From NCBI GenBank assembly GCA_030830415.1, contig JAURNB010000088.1, forward strand, positions 1 to 30,411: a DNA stretch of 30,411 nt. Direction: 5' to 3'. Below, piece after piece: positions 7,215-15,163 of this stretch. The notes below the pieces were generated by a model, which had not been told where the DNA came from, made no database searches, and worked only from the letters and a program-made list of their open reading frames with translations. The DNA comes from Acidimicrobiales bacterium (lineage in GTDB: Bacteria; Actinomycetota; Acidimicrobiia; Acidimicrobiales; Ilumatobacteraceae). The translations under genes and the position numbers were made by a program. Positions within the stretch are counted from its first letter, which is position 1. Each line of letters opens with the position of its first letter.

Positions 7215-7967
7215 ATGGATCTTGGATTGCGTGGAAAAAAGGCAATCGTTACTGGCGGCAAGCGTGGACTCGGTTTTGCAATCGCAACATTGTTGGCCAA
7301 GGAAGGCGCAGATATTGCAATTTGTGCCCGCGGAGACGTCAGTGAGTCTGTCGCTGCTCTCTCAGCCCATGGCACCAAGGTTGTAGGTGCAGGCATCGAC
7401 GCTGCAAATGGCGAAGAGTACAAAGCATGGCTCAAAACTGCTAGCGAGCAACTTGGCGGTTGCGACATTTTCGTTCACAACATGTCGGGTGCTTCTGGTC
7501 GCGGTGAAGAACAATGGACCAAGAACCTCGACCTCGACGTTTTAGGACTCGTACGCGCACAAGAAGTGTTGGCACCAATCATGGAAGCTGGCGGAGGTGG
7601 ATCCATCGTCTGCTTGTCCACCATTGCTGCACAGGAAGAATTTGCTGGTCCCGGAAGCTTCGGACCAATGAAGGCTGCCATGACCGCATACGCAAACAAC
7701 TTGGCGCAATCACTTGCGGGCAAGAACATTCGCGTCAACATCGTCTCTCCAGGACCCGTTTACTTCGATGGTGGCAACTGGGACACCATCAAGACCCACA
7801 TGGAAGACTTCTACAAGGCAACGGTTGCAAAGATGCCTATTAAGCGTCTCGGCGAGCCACAAGAAGTTGCCAACGTTGTCGCTTTCCTCGCATCACCAGC
7901 AGCGAGCTTGGTGACCGGAAGCAACGTCACCGTTGACGGCGGATACACAAAGCGCATCAAGTTCTAG
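7215..7967 (+). CDS. Short-chain dehydrogenase/reductase homologue lacking the catalytic Tyr (250 aa)
   Basis: The SDR fold is clear: TGGKRGLG (13-20), RVNIVSPGPV and a C-terminal VTVDGGYTKR. The active site is altered. S135 is kept in CLSTIAAQ, and lysine K153 is kept, but the YxxxK tyrosine is F149 (FGPMK; TTC at 7659-7661). The usual NAG is NMSG. Without the tyrosine hydroxyl the normal proton transfer is not possible, so it may be a binding protein, use another residue, or catalyse something else. The start at 7215 has GGGGG nine bases upstream and matches the family N-terminus; the frame is open further upstream. The zinc alcohol dehydrogenase starts three bases after its stop, so the two are cotranscribed. 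Confidence 0.9.
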   Translation: MDLGLRGKKAIVTGGKRGLGFAIATLLAKEGADIAICARGDVSESVAALSAHGTKVVGAGIDAANGEEYKAWLKTASEQLGGCDIFVHNMSGASGRGEEQWTKNLDLDVLGLVRAQEVLAPIMEAGGGGSIVCLSTIAAQEEFAGPGSFGPMKAAMTAYANNLAQSLAGKNIRVNIVSPGPVYFDGGNWDTIKTHMEDFYKATVAKMPIKRLGEPQEVANVVAFLASPAASLVTGSNVTVDGGYTKRIKF

Positions 7968-7970
7968 ACC

Positions 7971-8990
7971 ATGAAAGCTGGTCTCGTTACAGGTCATCGC
8001 ACCTTCACCATTGTTGATGTACCAGAACCAGTTGTTTCCGAGGGCAAAGCAGTAGTCCATGTCGATAGTTGCGGTATATGCGGCACCGATCTGCACGGCT
8101 TTCTTTCACATGACCCCTATAACCCAGCCATTTGTGGACACGAATTCTCTGGCACAGTTGCTGGCGTTTCAAAAGAAATTCGCCACATCAAAGAGGGCGA
8201 CCGGGTTGTGTGCGGAATTGCCCCATCTTGCGGGCGCTGCCCACAGTGTTTAGGTGGTCAAAACGGCTATTGCATGTATGCGTTTTTAGGAATGATTGGT
8301 CGAGATCCACTTGCTCCACCACATGGAGGTTTTGCCCCGCGCATTGCTCTCGATGCGATGCGATTAGTGAAAACAAATGGTGCTCTCACTACGTCACAGG
8401 CATCGATTGTTGAACCTGCAACTGTTGCCTACCACGCGGTGATGCGCTCTCTGCCGCGACCCGATCAAGAAGTCGTAGTGCAAGGGTGCGGCCCCATTGG
8501 CTTACTCACGTTGCAAGCAGCCAATGCTGCAGGAGCCGGACGTGTTATCGCTATCGAGCCAAATGCACTGCGGAGAGAAAAGGCTCTCGCCGTCGGAGCA
8601 CACGAAGCAATCACTCCGGAAGAAGCTAAAGAAAGGTTCGGGTCTGCGGGCGCCGATCTCATTTTTGAATGTGCTGGAATTCCACCCACTATCCAGTCGG
8701 CTGTTGACATGATTCGTAGAGGCGGAGTGGTCAACTTGGTTGGGCTAGCCAGTGGTACTGCAACTATTAATCCACATACCTGGTTACTGAAAGAAGCAAC
8801 CGTCATTTCGTCTCTTGGGTATATGCATCATGAGTTTTCCGATGTGATGAACCTCATCGCTGACGGTCGCATTTTGGTTGACCCTCTGCATGACAAAACG
8901 GTCTCATTAGATGAACTGCCAGCAGCTATTGAAGCTCTCGCAGATGATCCCTCTAGCGCAGTAAAGATATTGGTCGACCCAAACGCATAG
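7971..8990 (+). CDS. Zinc-dependent alcohol/polyol dehydrogenase, MDR superfamily (339 aa)
   Basis: A medium-chain dehydrogenase of the sorbitol/threonine-dehydrogenase type, oxidising a secondary alcohol with NAD(P). The catalytic zinc site is C37 (CGICGTD) with H57-E58 (GHEF). The structural zinc site is C87, C90, C93 and C101. The Rossmann motif GCGPIGLLTLQAA is in the middle, followed by an acidic E (VIAIEPNALR) typical of NAD(H). All metal ligands are present. It sits three bases after the Tyr-less SDR with no room for a promoter. It may act on the same metabolite as that gene; this is inference. Its stop is one base from that of the opposing lipoprotein gene. Confidence 0.92.
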   Translation: MKAGLVTGHRTFTIVDVPEPVVSEGKAVVHVDSCGICGTDLHGFLSHDPYNPAICGHEFSGTVAGVSKEIRHIKEGDRVVCGIAPSCGRCPQCLGGQNGYCMYAFLGMIGRDPLAPPHGGFAPRIALDAMRLVKTNGALTTSQASIVEPATVAYHAVMRSLPRPDQEVVVQGCGPIGLLTLQAANAAGAGRVIAIEPNALRREKALAVGAHEAITPEEAKERFGSAGADLIFECAGIPPTIQSAVDMIRRGGVVNLVGLASGTATINPHTWLLKEATVISSLGYMHHEFSDVMNLIADGRILVDPLHDKTVSLDELPAAIEALADDPSSAVKILVDPNA

Positions 8991-8991
8991 T

Positions 8992-9735
8992 TCAGCCACC
9001 AACGGTTGTTGAACTGACATCTACTCCACATGCGCTAAAAATCGGGCTGAAGGCCTTCTGTAGATCATCTACGTTCGTTTGAGTTTGCGACACTATCTGA
9101 GCCTTTTCGCCCAAGCATCTTGCAACTTCATTTGTTACTTCAATACCTAACGACTCCGCAATGGTTAAACCTAAAGAGACATTTTCGCTGATTACAGGCG
9201 GATCGAGGTTTGTGCGATCATTCGTTGGAGCAAGAAGTGATGTGGATGTGGGAATCACTTCGACAACGCTGTCAGGAGGGGCAACATTGTTCTTTGCCTC
9301 CTCTGTGCAATTTTTCAATAGGTATTCAGAAATACGAGCAATGTGTCGTGTTGTTGTAATCGATGAATATTCCATAAGCACTTCATCGATTAACTGATTG
9401 GTGGCGGCCACAGATGTGTCCCAAGAGAGGTCGCTCATCACTTCGTATAAAGATTGATTCACTCGAATCAGGTACGCAAAGTCGTTTTCTAATGAAGCTG
9501 GTCCCACCTCCTGCGCCACAGTCAATGCTTCGAGGTCATCGAGCAATTGGGACTTTAAAGAGGGACCCGTGTAGGAACCGAAAACTTGAGGCATATTTCC
9601 CACATTGCTATTAGCGACATCGAGCCGACTAGAACGCAGGCACAGTGCATTCTTTTGAATGGCACCTGCGCTACAGGCAGAAAATAATAGAGGAATCGCA
9701 AAGAGAGATATGAGAGAAAAACCCTTGCGCATCAC
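8992..9735 (-). CDS. Putative lipoprotein of unknown function (247 aa)
   Basis: I do not recognise the family. The N-terminus is a lipoprotein signal: basic MMRKG, a hydrophobic stretch (FSLISLFAIPLLF) and a lipobox-like FSAC with the modifiable cysteine at C21, followed by SAGA. F at -3 is unusual for a lipobox. The rest is soluble and helix-rich with acidic patches, so it should sit on the outer face of the membrane. A further cysteine pair near the C-terminus (RCLGEK and SACGVD) could be disulfide-bonded. The first codon is GTG at 9735 with ATG as codon 2. TAAACT seven bases upstream favours the GTG, and no Shine-Dalgarno is visible. Confidence 0.75.
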   Translation of the reverse strand: MMRKGFSLISLFAIPLLFSACSAGAIQKNALCLRSSRLDVANSNVGNMPQVFGSYTGPSLKSQLLDDLEALTVAQEVGPASLENDFAYLIRVNQSLYEVMSDLSWDTSVAATNQLIDEVLMEYSSITTTRHIARISEYLLKNCTEEAKNNVAPPDSVVEVIPTSTSLLAPTNDRTNLDPPVISENVSLGLTIAESLGIEVTNEVARCLGEKAQIVSQTQTNVDDLQKAFSPIFSACGVDVSSTTVGG

Positions 9736-9748
9736 AACAATGAGTTTA
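9736..9748 (-). promoter_or_regulatory. Leaderless -10 element of the lipoprotein gene
   Basis: TAAACT (9748 to 9743, minus strand) lies seven bases before the GTG at 9735. Confidence 0.4.
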
Positions 9749-9784
9749 TGCCCTCTATCGTTGCTGAAGGCGCTTCAAAACATC

Positions 9785-9796
9785 TAACGTGATGAC
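9785..9796 (+). promoter_or_regulatory. Leaderless -10 element of the doxX-like gene
   Basis: TAACGT (9785-9790) is followed by exactly six bases and the ATG at 9797. TTGCTG at 9761-9766 stands 18 bases upstream and could be the -35 element. Confidence 0.6.
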
Positions 9797-10300
9797 ATGT
9801 CCACTATTGACTTTGCCTCATTGCTGCTGCGCTTCGCACTCGGTGGGATGATCGTTCTGCATGGTTTGAACAAAATGAAGTCAAAAGCGAGCCTTGAAGG
9901 AACTGGTCAGTGGTTTGCTTCTATCGGCATGCGTCAGGCAAAAAAGCAGGCTCTCGCTGCTGCACTGGCTGAGACAGTCAGCGGAGTGTTGATACTTCTT
10001 GGTCTCTTTACTCCCCTTGCATGTGCAGCTCTGATTTCAACAATGATCGTTGCCATCGTCGTTTCACATCGCGCATCTGGCTTCTTTATCTTCAATGAAG
10101 GCCAAGGATGGGAATACTGTGCGTTGATTTGTGTCGCTGCTTTAGCGCTAGCAACAATGGGTGCAGGAAAATACTCCCTCGACCACGCGTTTGATCTCTT
10201 TAATGAAGGTTGGTTGCCGTTTGTTCTTTGCACAACACTGGCCATCGGTGCTTCCACCCTGCATCTGGGGCTTTTTTACCGACCAAGTTCAATCAAGTGA
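9797..10300 (+). CDS. DoxX family membrane protein (167 aa)
   Basis: An integral membrane protein with the DoxX pattern: a first helix LLLRFALGGMIVLHGLNKM, an amphipathic stretch with TGQWFASIGM, then three more hydrophobic helices (AAALAETVSGVLILLGLF, ALISTMIVAIVVSH, CALICVAALALATMGAG). A Tyr-Ser-Leu-Asp-His segment follows helix 4, and a fifth hydrophobic stretch (LPFVLCTTLAIGASTLHLGL) sits at the C-terminus. The family is linked to quinone/redox and oxidative-stress functions, but this member's role is open. It is followed directly by a membrane-anchored unknown protein whose alternative GTG start overlaps the stop codon. Confidence 0.87.
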   Translation: MSTIDFASLLLRFALGGMIVLHGLNKMKSKASLEGTGQWFASIGMRQAKKQALAAALAETVSGVLILLGLFTPLACAALISTMIVAIVVSHRASGFFIFNEGQGWEYCALICVAALALATMGAGKYSLDHAFDLFNEGWLPFVLCTTLAIGASTLHLGLFYRPSSIK

Positions 10301-10317
10301 CGAAAGAAATCACACAC

Positions 10318-10830
10318 ATGCATCGTCTATACAAGTTTTTGATCATCGTTTCTTGTTCACTCCTCGCGGCAATGTGGGTCTACGGGCTTTTCTTCGCCAG
10401 CAAAGAATCAATCAACAAAATCGGTGATGAAGCTTGGAAAGTCGAGTCAGAGAAAATATGTGCAGTTTCCGAAAAGGAACGCTTAGCACTGATAGATCTC
10501 CGCAAAGTCAAAGATTCCGGAGACAATGCGCTATCTGAACGTTCTCAAATCATTGATAAAGCAACTGATTCTTTGGAGCGAGCCGTGAACGCCTTGACTG
10601 CCCTCACCGTGGCCGACGCAAAAGGTAGGGCTTTGGTTCCTTTGTGGCTAGCCGATTACCGAACCCATATTTCTGACCGACGTGCATACTCTGACGATCT
10701 ACGAAATGGCGTCAATGAACCCTTTTCAGAGACTGTGACTGAGGGGCTTCCCATCAGCGAAAAAATCGCAACCTTTGCAGCCGACAATGCGATCCCTAGT
10801 TGCGCCCCACCTATCGATCTTTCGGTATAG
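10318..10830 (+). CDS. Membrane-anchored hypothetical protein (170 aa)
   Basis: I do not recognise the family. One N-terminal transmembrane helix (FLIIVSCSLLAAMWVYGLFF, about 6-25) is followed by a soluble, probably extracytoplasmic, charged helical domain that runs to an end carrying SCAPPIDLSV. Two cysteines (KICAVS and SCAPP) remain outside the membrane segment. I chose the ATG at 10318. A GTG at 10297, in the same frame and overlapping the DoxX stop (GTGA), would add seven residues and imply translational coupling, so the start is uncertain. Cotranscription with doxX is likely. Its last 20 bases overlap the 3' end of the opposing acyltransferase gene. Confidence 0.72.
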   Translation: MHRLYKFLIIVSCSLLAAMWVYGLFFASKESINKIGDEAWKVESEKICAVSEKERLALIDLRKVKDSGDNALSERSQIIDKATDSLERAVNALTALTVADAKGRALVPLWLADYRTHISDRRAYSDDLRNGVNEPFSETVTEGLPISEKIATFAADNAIPSCAPPIDLSV

Positions 10831-11452
10831 AAACCCAACCTTCTCCGTCGCGATACTGCTTGATGATGCGTGCTGGCGAGCCGACAGCCACGCAATAATC
10901 GGGAATCACTCCGCTCACAACCGATTGAGCACCGATCACTACATGTTCTCCAATATCTGAACCGGGAAGAATCACGCTCCCGTGCCCTATCCAACTTCCC
11001 TTTCCAATCCGAACAGCGCGTTCCGGCTGGCTTTGTTGCGATATTGGTCGGGAAACATCTTCATACCCGTGGTTTTGGTCGGTGATGTACACGTGATGCC
11101 CTGTCCATACATCGTCTTCAATCAGAATAGAAAAATGTCCGACGATTCCGCTGTTGCGCCCGATGAGACAGCGGTCTCCGATACTTACCACAGGTGAAAC
11201 AACACATTCTTGGCCCGGAACCATCCCAGCTGAAAGCGCCACATGTTCACCGATCATCGTGTCGCTACCAATAGAAATGTACTGCTCATTAAAGATGGTG
11301 GTTTGCGGGAAGCAAATGACGCTTCGTTCCCCGAAGTGCGCGAACCTCTTTCCCGATGCATTTTGGGCACCAATAGCTCCGTACAACACGATTCGCTGGC
11401 GCATTGAGTGCACCACGCGATGCAAGAAGTTGTTCAATTGGAGGTTTCGCAC
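10811..11452 (-). CDS. Hexapeptide-repeat acyltransferase (left-handed beta-helix), 213 aa
   Basis: The body consists of isoleucine/valine-led hexapeptide turns (ISIGSDTMIGEHVALSAG, VSIGDRCLIGRNSGIVG, ILIEDDVWTGHHVYI, VRIGKGSWIGHGSVILPG, IGEHVVIGAQSVVSG, CVAVGSPARII). These build a left-handed beta-helix, as in O-acetyltransferases of the WbbJ/NodL group. The extruded loop with ITDQNHGYED carries the histidine typical of the active site. It probably acetylates a sugar or polysaccharide; no surface-polysaccharide genes lie beside it. The start codon is GTG at 11452, supported by TAGATT exactly six bases upstream. An ATG at 11404 is the alternative. Confidence 0.88.
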   Translation of the reverse strand: MRNLQLNNFLHRVVHSMRQRIVLYGAIGAQNASGKRFAHFGERSVICFPQTTIFNEQYISIGSDTMIGEHVALSAGMVPGQECVVSPVVSIGDRCLIGRNSGIVGHFSILIEDDVWTGHHVYITDQNHGYEDVSRPISQQSQPERAVRIGKGSWIGHGSVILPGSDIGEHVVIGAQSVVSGVIPDYCVAVGSPARIIKQYRDGEGWVSIPKDR

Positions 11453-11464
11453 GTGTGAAATCTA
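11453..11464 (-). promoter_or_regulatory. Leaderless -10 element of the acyltransferase gene
   Basis: TAGATT (11464 to 11459, minus strand) is six bases before the GTG at 11452 and supports that non-ATG start. Confidence 0.55.
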
Positions 11465-11479
11465 CCTAATGGAAGCAGT

Positions 11480-11491
11480 TACGCTCTCGTT
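11480..11491 (+). promoter_or_regulatory. Leaderless -10 element of the ThuA-like gene
   Basis: TACGCT (11480-11485) is six bases before the GTG at 11492. Two opposing leaderless promoters thus share the 39-base gap 11453-11491. Confidence 0.5.
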
Positions 11492-12298
11492 GTGAGTTCT
11501 ATTGCCGTTACATGGATCGTTGGCGGGCATCCGTATGACGAGATCGCTTTCCAAGACATGCTCAACGGTTTGTCTGGAGTTGAATCGAATGTGCTGAAGT
11601 GGCCAGAAGCTGAGAAACTCTTCACCGTAGATGCCGTTGAGAAAATGCACAGTGAAGGTCGTGTACTTGCACTTTATGATCTTCCTGGAATTCGTTTTAA
11701 TCGAGGAAGCGAACCCGACCTCGTTGCGCCTTCGCCAGAAATCATTCAAGCATGGCGAAGAATGACTCAGTTAGGAATTCCCATTTTGGCGATGCACCAT
11801 GCCATTGCGTCATGGCCCACATGGCCCCTTTTTGCAGAGATTCTCAAGGGTCGTTTTCACTATGTTCCAGCAAAACTACGTGGTCAAGAATATAAAGACA
11901 GCGGTTGGGCGAATCCGGTGCACCAAGTGTTCGATGTGCTTCTTCCTGCGCACCCCATATGCGAAGGGTTACCAAAATCATTCGAACTTACCGACGAAAC
12001 ATATCTCTGCCCCATTTTTGAAAATGAAGTCACAGCATTGATTTCCACACGCTCCTCACGAGAATCGTCTCATTTCTCATCTGCATATGCAGCCATTCGA
12101 CGCGAAGACCAGGGCGATTGGTTCCACCAAGAAGAATCACGACTCGTTGCATGGACCCACAAATACGAAATGAGTTCTGTGGTCTACTTGCAGCCCGGAG
12201 ACGGCCCGCTTGCATTTACCAATGAGCATTACCGCAAACTCATCAGCAATACCTTGTATTGGCTCAACAACGAAAGAGTGCTTACCAATGAAGAATAA
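11492..12298 (+). CDS. ThuA-like domain protein (268 aa)
   Basis: The protein fits the ThuA family (class I glutamine-amidotransferase-like fold): a first strand with WIVGGHPYDEIAFQDML, a VLALYDLPGIRF segment, GIPILAMHHAIASWPTWPLFAEILKGRFHYVP, then HPICEGLPKSFELTDETYLCPI and a C-terminal VVYLQPGDGPLAFTNEHYRKLISNTLYW. ThuA proteins are linked to sugar/trehalose use and related metabolism but have no single proven reaction, and the amidotransferase nucleophile is not obvious here. It begins with GTG. The NTF2-like gene downstream starts 11 bases before its stop, so the two are translationally coupled and may act together. Confidence 0.85.
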   Translation: MSSIAVTWIVGGHPYDEIAFQDMLNGLSGVESNVLKWPEAEKLFTVDAVEKMHSEGRVLALYDLPGIRFNRGSEPDLVAPSPEIIQAWRRMTQLGIPILAMHHAIASWPTWPLFAEILKGRFHYVPAKLRGQEYKDSGWANPVHQVFDVLLPAHPICEGLPKSFELTDETYLCPIFENEVTALISTRSSRESSHFSSAYAAIRREDQGDWFHQEESRLVAWTHKYEMSSVVYLQPGDGPLAFTNEHYRKLISNTLYWLNNERVLTNEE

Positions 12299-12794
12299 AA
12301 AGTCACATCAGTTGAACGCGAAATACGACATTATCCAAGTGAGCTACAAGTACGCAATGGGGATCGACCACCGCCAATGGGATCTATATGAAACTTGCTT
12401 TACCGACCAATGTGAGTTCGACTTCTCCTCTTTTTCAGGACGACCAGTCACCACCCTCACCGCAAACCAATGGCGCACCAATGTTGAGTCGCTCAACGGC
12501 AAATTCGACGCCACTGCACACCAAATGACGAATCATGTCATTAGCAAGCAAAAGAAAAATAGTGCCACGTGCGTGACAGAACTTAGAGCACAACACTGGT
12601 TCTCGCAAGAAACGATGGTGCAACTCGGCCATGTTGGAGAAGTGAACTGGTGTGAACTTGGTGGTCACTACACCAACGATCTCGTCCGCGAGGGCAAAAC
12701 CTGGAAAATTGCTCGTTGTGCTCTCACGGTTCGTTGGCGCCTAGGTAATGAGGCCATATTCGAAATGGCCCGGGGAAGAAATACTGCCGAGTAA
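12288..12794 (+). CDS. SnoaL-like / NTF2-like protein (168 aa)
   Basis: A SnoaL_4-type domain: an N-terminal helix with VSYKYAMGIDHRQWDLYETCF, the strand CEFDFSSFSG, a helix after TANQWRTNVE, then AHQMTNHVISKQKKNSATC and GGHYTNDLVREGKTWKIARC, ending in ALTVRWRLGN. The pair H-x-M-x-N-H (about 78-83) is typical of ring-substrate-handling members, but no reaction can be named. The ATG at 12288 overlaps the ThuA-like gene by 11 bases. The frame continues upstream into a meaningless stretch, which I exclude. A leaderless promoter for the nitroreductase lies just after its stop. Confidence 0.83.
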   Translation: MKNKKSHQLNAKYDIIQVSYKYAMGIDHRQWDLYETCFTDQCEFDFSSFSGRPVTTLTANQWRTNVESLNGKFDATAHQMTNHVISKQKKNSATCVTELRAQHWFSQETMVQLGHVGEVNWCELGGHYTNDLVREGKTWKIARCALTVRWRLGNEAIFEMARGRNTAE

Positions 12795-12799
12795 CACCT

Positions 12800-12811
12800 T
12801 AAACTTGACGC
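12800..12811 (+). promoter_or_regulatory. Leaderless -10 element of the nitroreductase gene
   Basis: TAAACT (12800-12805) is exactly six bases before the ATG at 12812. It gives this gene, and perhaps panB-panC, a promoter of their own inside the run of plus-strand genes. Confidence 0.5.
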
Positions 12812-13468
12812 ATGGAACTTTCTCAAGCCTTGTACACCACCCGCGCAATGCGTCGAGTGAAGCCCGATCCCATTCCCGATGAAATTCTTGCCAAGTTGCT
12901 CGACGCCGCCGTGCGTGCACCATCGGGTGGCAACACACAAAGTTGGCGCTTCCTACTTGTGTCTGACCCGGCAAAACGTATCGCCTTGCAAAAGTTGTAT
13001 CGCGAAGGTCTCACCGACCTGAATGCCACTAAATACAAAGCCGTCATGGACCTCATCAAAGACGGTGACCCATCTGACCCAGAAGTCATTCAAGCCAAAA
13101 AGACAAACGCGTCTGCCGAATGGCTTGCCGACAACTTGCACCTGGTTCCCACTTTGCTCTTCGCCTGGGGCAAGCCAAATGGAGAAAGCTCCATCTACCC
13201 CGCTCTGTGGAGCCTGCAGCTCGCGGCAACCGCAGAAGGAATTGGTACCTCTCTCACCACACTGCTGTTCAAGAATCACACACAACAGGTTCTAGAGCTA
13301 CTTGGAGCACCGGAACCCGGGGTGTGGGTTCCGATGGCCATGATCACTCTCGGTTACCCAACCGGTCGGTGGGGTGTTGCCCAACGTCAACCACCCCATG
13401 AGGTGACCTTCCAAGACACATGGGGAAATCCTGTTCCGTGGAGAGTTGAAAAGCCACTCTGGCAGTAG
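12812..13468 (+). CDS. Nitroreductase family FMN oxidoreductase (218 aa)
   Basis: The N-terminus carries the family's FMN phosphate grip (TTRAMRRVKPDPIPDEIL, residues 9-26) and PSGGNTQSW at 38-46. A central SLQLAATAEGIGTSLTTL helix and a C-terminal ITLGYPTGRWG complete the fold. It should be a cytoplasmic FMN dimer reducing nitro groups, quinones or enones with NAD(P)H. It may instead be a dehalogenase- or BluB-like variant; the sequence does not decide. Its start is set by the leaderless element. panB follows after 29 bases with its own Shine-Dalgarno. Confidence 0.88.
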   Translation: MELSQALYTTRAMRRVKPDPIPDEILAKLLDAAVRAPSGGNTQSWRFLLVSDPAKRIALQKLYREGLTDLNATKYKAVMDLIKDGDPSDPEVIQAKKTNASAEWLADNLHLVPTLLFAWGKPNGESSIYPALWSLQLAATAEGIGTSLTTLLFKNHTQQVLELLGAPEPGVWVPMAMITLGYPTGRWGVAQRQPPHEVTFQDTWGNPVPWRVEKPLWQ

Positions 13469-13497
13469 CGTTCAAACGCCAGTTATCGAGGAAAGCC

Positions 13498-14319
13498 ATG
13501 ACAACACCTACACGTAAATCTGTCACTGTTCCCATGCTTCAGGTGATGAAGTCTGCAGGGGAAAAGATCGTTATGGTCACTGCGTACGACTCAACTTTTG
13601 CGCGCATTGTTGATGATGCGGGTGTAGACGCCATTCTCGTAGGTGATTCCGTTGCAACGGTGATGCAGGGTCACACCAACACCATTCCCGTCACATTGAC
13701 AGAAATGGCGTACCACACTGCACTTGTGCGTCGGGCACAACCAAAAGCGCTCGTTGTTGGCGACCTTCCCTTTGGTAGCTACCAAGTAGGTGCGGGTCAA
13801 GGTATTGAAAGCTCAATTGTTCTCATGAAGGCTGGCGCTCAATGCGTGAAGCTCGAAGGCGGGACCACGGTTGCAACAACAATTGAGGCCATTACCCGGT
13901 CCGATATCCCTGTGATGGGACACATAGGGCTCACGCCTCAAAGCGTGCATCGCATGGGCGGTCACAAAGTGCAAGGTCGCCAAGATGGTGTTGAGCCAGG
14001 CGGGCGGCAGCGCCTACTCGACGACGCACATGCAGTGGAACAAGCAGGCGCCTTCGCAATTGTGCTTGAAGGCATTCCCACTGAATTGGCTCAAGAGATC
14101 ACTTCAAAAATTTCCATTCCAACAATTGGTATCGGTGCAGGTTCTTTCTGCGACGGGCAGGTTTTAGTGATGCACGATATTCTCGGTCTCTCCGAGCGCG
14201 AATTGACATTCACCAAAAAGTACATCGACATGAAGTCATTAGCGACTAGCGCATTCCAAGAATTTGCGCAAGATGTACGCAATGGTTCTTGGCCCGATGA
14301 CAAGCATTCTTTCCACTGA
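13498..14319 (+). CDS. panB: 3-methyl-2-oxobutanoate hydroxymethyltransferase (273 aa)
   Basis: First committed step to pantothenate and coenzyme A: it adds a hydroxymethyl group from 5,10-methylene-tetrahydrofolate to 2-oxoisovalerate, giving ketopantoate. The (beta/alpha)8 markers are all visible: MVTAYDSTFARIVDDAG, ILVGDSVATVMQGHTNT (D50-S51, Mg2+ binding), VVGDLPFGSYQ, AQCVKLEGG, VMGHIGLTPQSVHRMGG, FAIVLEGIP (catalytic Glu) and IPTIGIGAGSFCDGQVLV. The length is normal. A GAGGAAAG Shine-Dalgarno precedes the ATG. panC follows after three bases, so both are one transcript. Confidence 0.97.
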   Translation: MTTPTRKSVTVPMLQVMKSAGEKIVMVTAYDSTFARIVDDAGVDAILVGDSVATVMQGHTNTIPVTLTEMAYHTALVRRAQPKALVVGDLPFGSYQVGAGQGIESSIVLMKAGAQCVKLEGGTTVATTIEAITRSDIPVMGHIGLTPQSVHRMGGHKVQGRQDGVEPGGRQRLLDDAHAVEQAGAFAIVLEGIPTELAQEITSKISIPTIGIGAGSFCDGQVLVMHDILGLSERELTFTKKYIDMKSLATSAFQEFAQDVRNGSWPDDKHSFH

Positions 14320-14322
14320 TCA

Positions 14323-15162
14323 ATGCGCGTTTTACGGAGCATTGATGAATTGCGCTCTATAAGAGCACATTCAATAGCCAATGCTCAAAAGGTTGGATTT
14401 GTTCCAACAATGGGAGCCCTGCATCTGGGTCACGCTGAATTAATGAAAGTGGCGTCCGACCAATCTGACATCTCTATTGCTTCTATTTTCATTAACCCCA
14501 AGCAATTTAACTCTGCTTCAGATTTAGCCAATTATCCACGAACCATTGATGACGACCTCGCAATTTGCACCGAGTGCAAAGTTGATTATGTCTATTTGCC
14601 AGAAATTTCTGATGTGTACCCGGAGGGGTTCGATACATCCATTACTCCCGGTTCGCTCGGATCATTATTTGAAGGCGCTTCTCGACCCGGGCATTTTTCT
14701 GGAATGGCAACGGTTGTTGTAAAGCTGTTCAACATTGTCCAACCCGATGTTGCCTTCTTTGGGAAAAAGGATTACCAGCAGCTGGCAATTATTCGTCGGT
14801 TTGTTACAGACCTCAACTTCCCTATTCAGATTCAAGGTGTGGAAACCATTCGAGAGTTAGACGGTCTTGCGCTGTCGAGTCGCAATGCTCAACTCACCAA
14901 AGAAGAAAGAATTGAAGCGCCAAGGTTTTATGAAATTCTCAAAGTATTCAATCGCACTTTTGCAAGTACAGAAAGTCTCAATGACGCCATTGCCGCGGCT
15001 CTCAATGAGTTCCAGGGCCTAGACCACTTTCAACTCGACTATTTTGAAATTGCTGATCAAGCCACACTGCAACCATCACGTGATATCAGCAAGCCACTAG
15101 TCGCGCTCGGAGCGATATTGGGATCACAGGTACGTCTCATCGACAATCAAGAGCTGCAGTGA
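14323..15162 (+). CDS. panC: Pantothenate synthetase (279 aa)
   Basis: Condenses pantoate with beta-alanine through a pantoyl-adenylate. The nucleotidyltransferase signature PTMGALHLGHAEL has H34 and H37. FINPKQFN, the Mg/ATP segment FFGKKDYQQLAIIRRFV, the loop LALSSRNAQL and the C-terminal dimer region are all present, so it should be active. It starts three bases after panB without a clear Shine-Dalgarno. The aspartate decarboxylase panD is not in the window. The MDMPI-like gene starts one base after its stop. Confidence 0.97.
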   Translation: MRVLRSIDELRSIRAHSIANAQKVGFVPTMGALHLGHAELMKVASDQSDISIASIFINPKQFNSASDLANYPRTIDDDLAICTECKVDYVYLPEISDVYPEGFDTSITPGSLGSLFEGASRPGHFSGMATVVVKLFNIVQPDVAFFGKKDYQQLAIIRRFVTDLNFPIQIQGVETIRELDGLALSSRNAQLTKEERIEAPRFYEILKVFNRTFASTESLNDAIAAALNEFQGLDHFQLDYFEIADQATLQPSRDISKPLVALGAILGSQVRLIDNQELQ

Positions 15163-15163
15163 T

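Noticed and set aside
8989..9015. Inverted repeat AGTTCA/TGAACT between the alcohol dehydrogenase and lipoprotein genes as a terminator
   Set aside because: The six-base stem has a 15-base loop and no T run on either strand. It is too weak to call.
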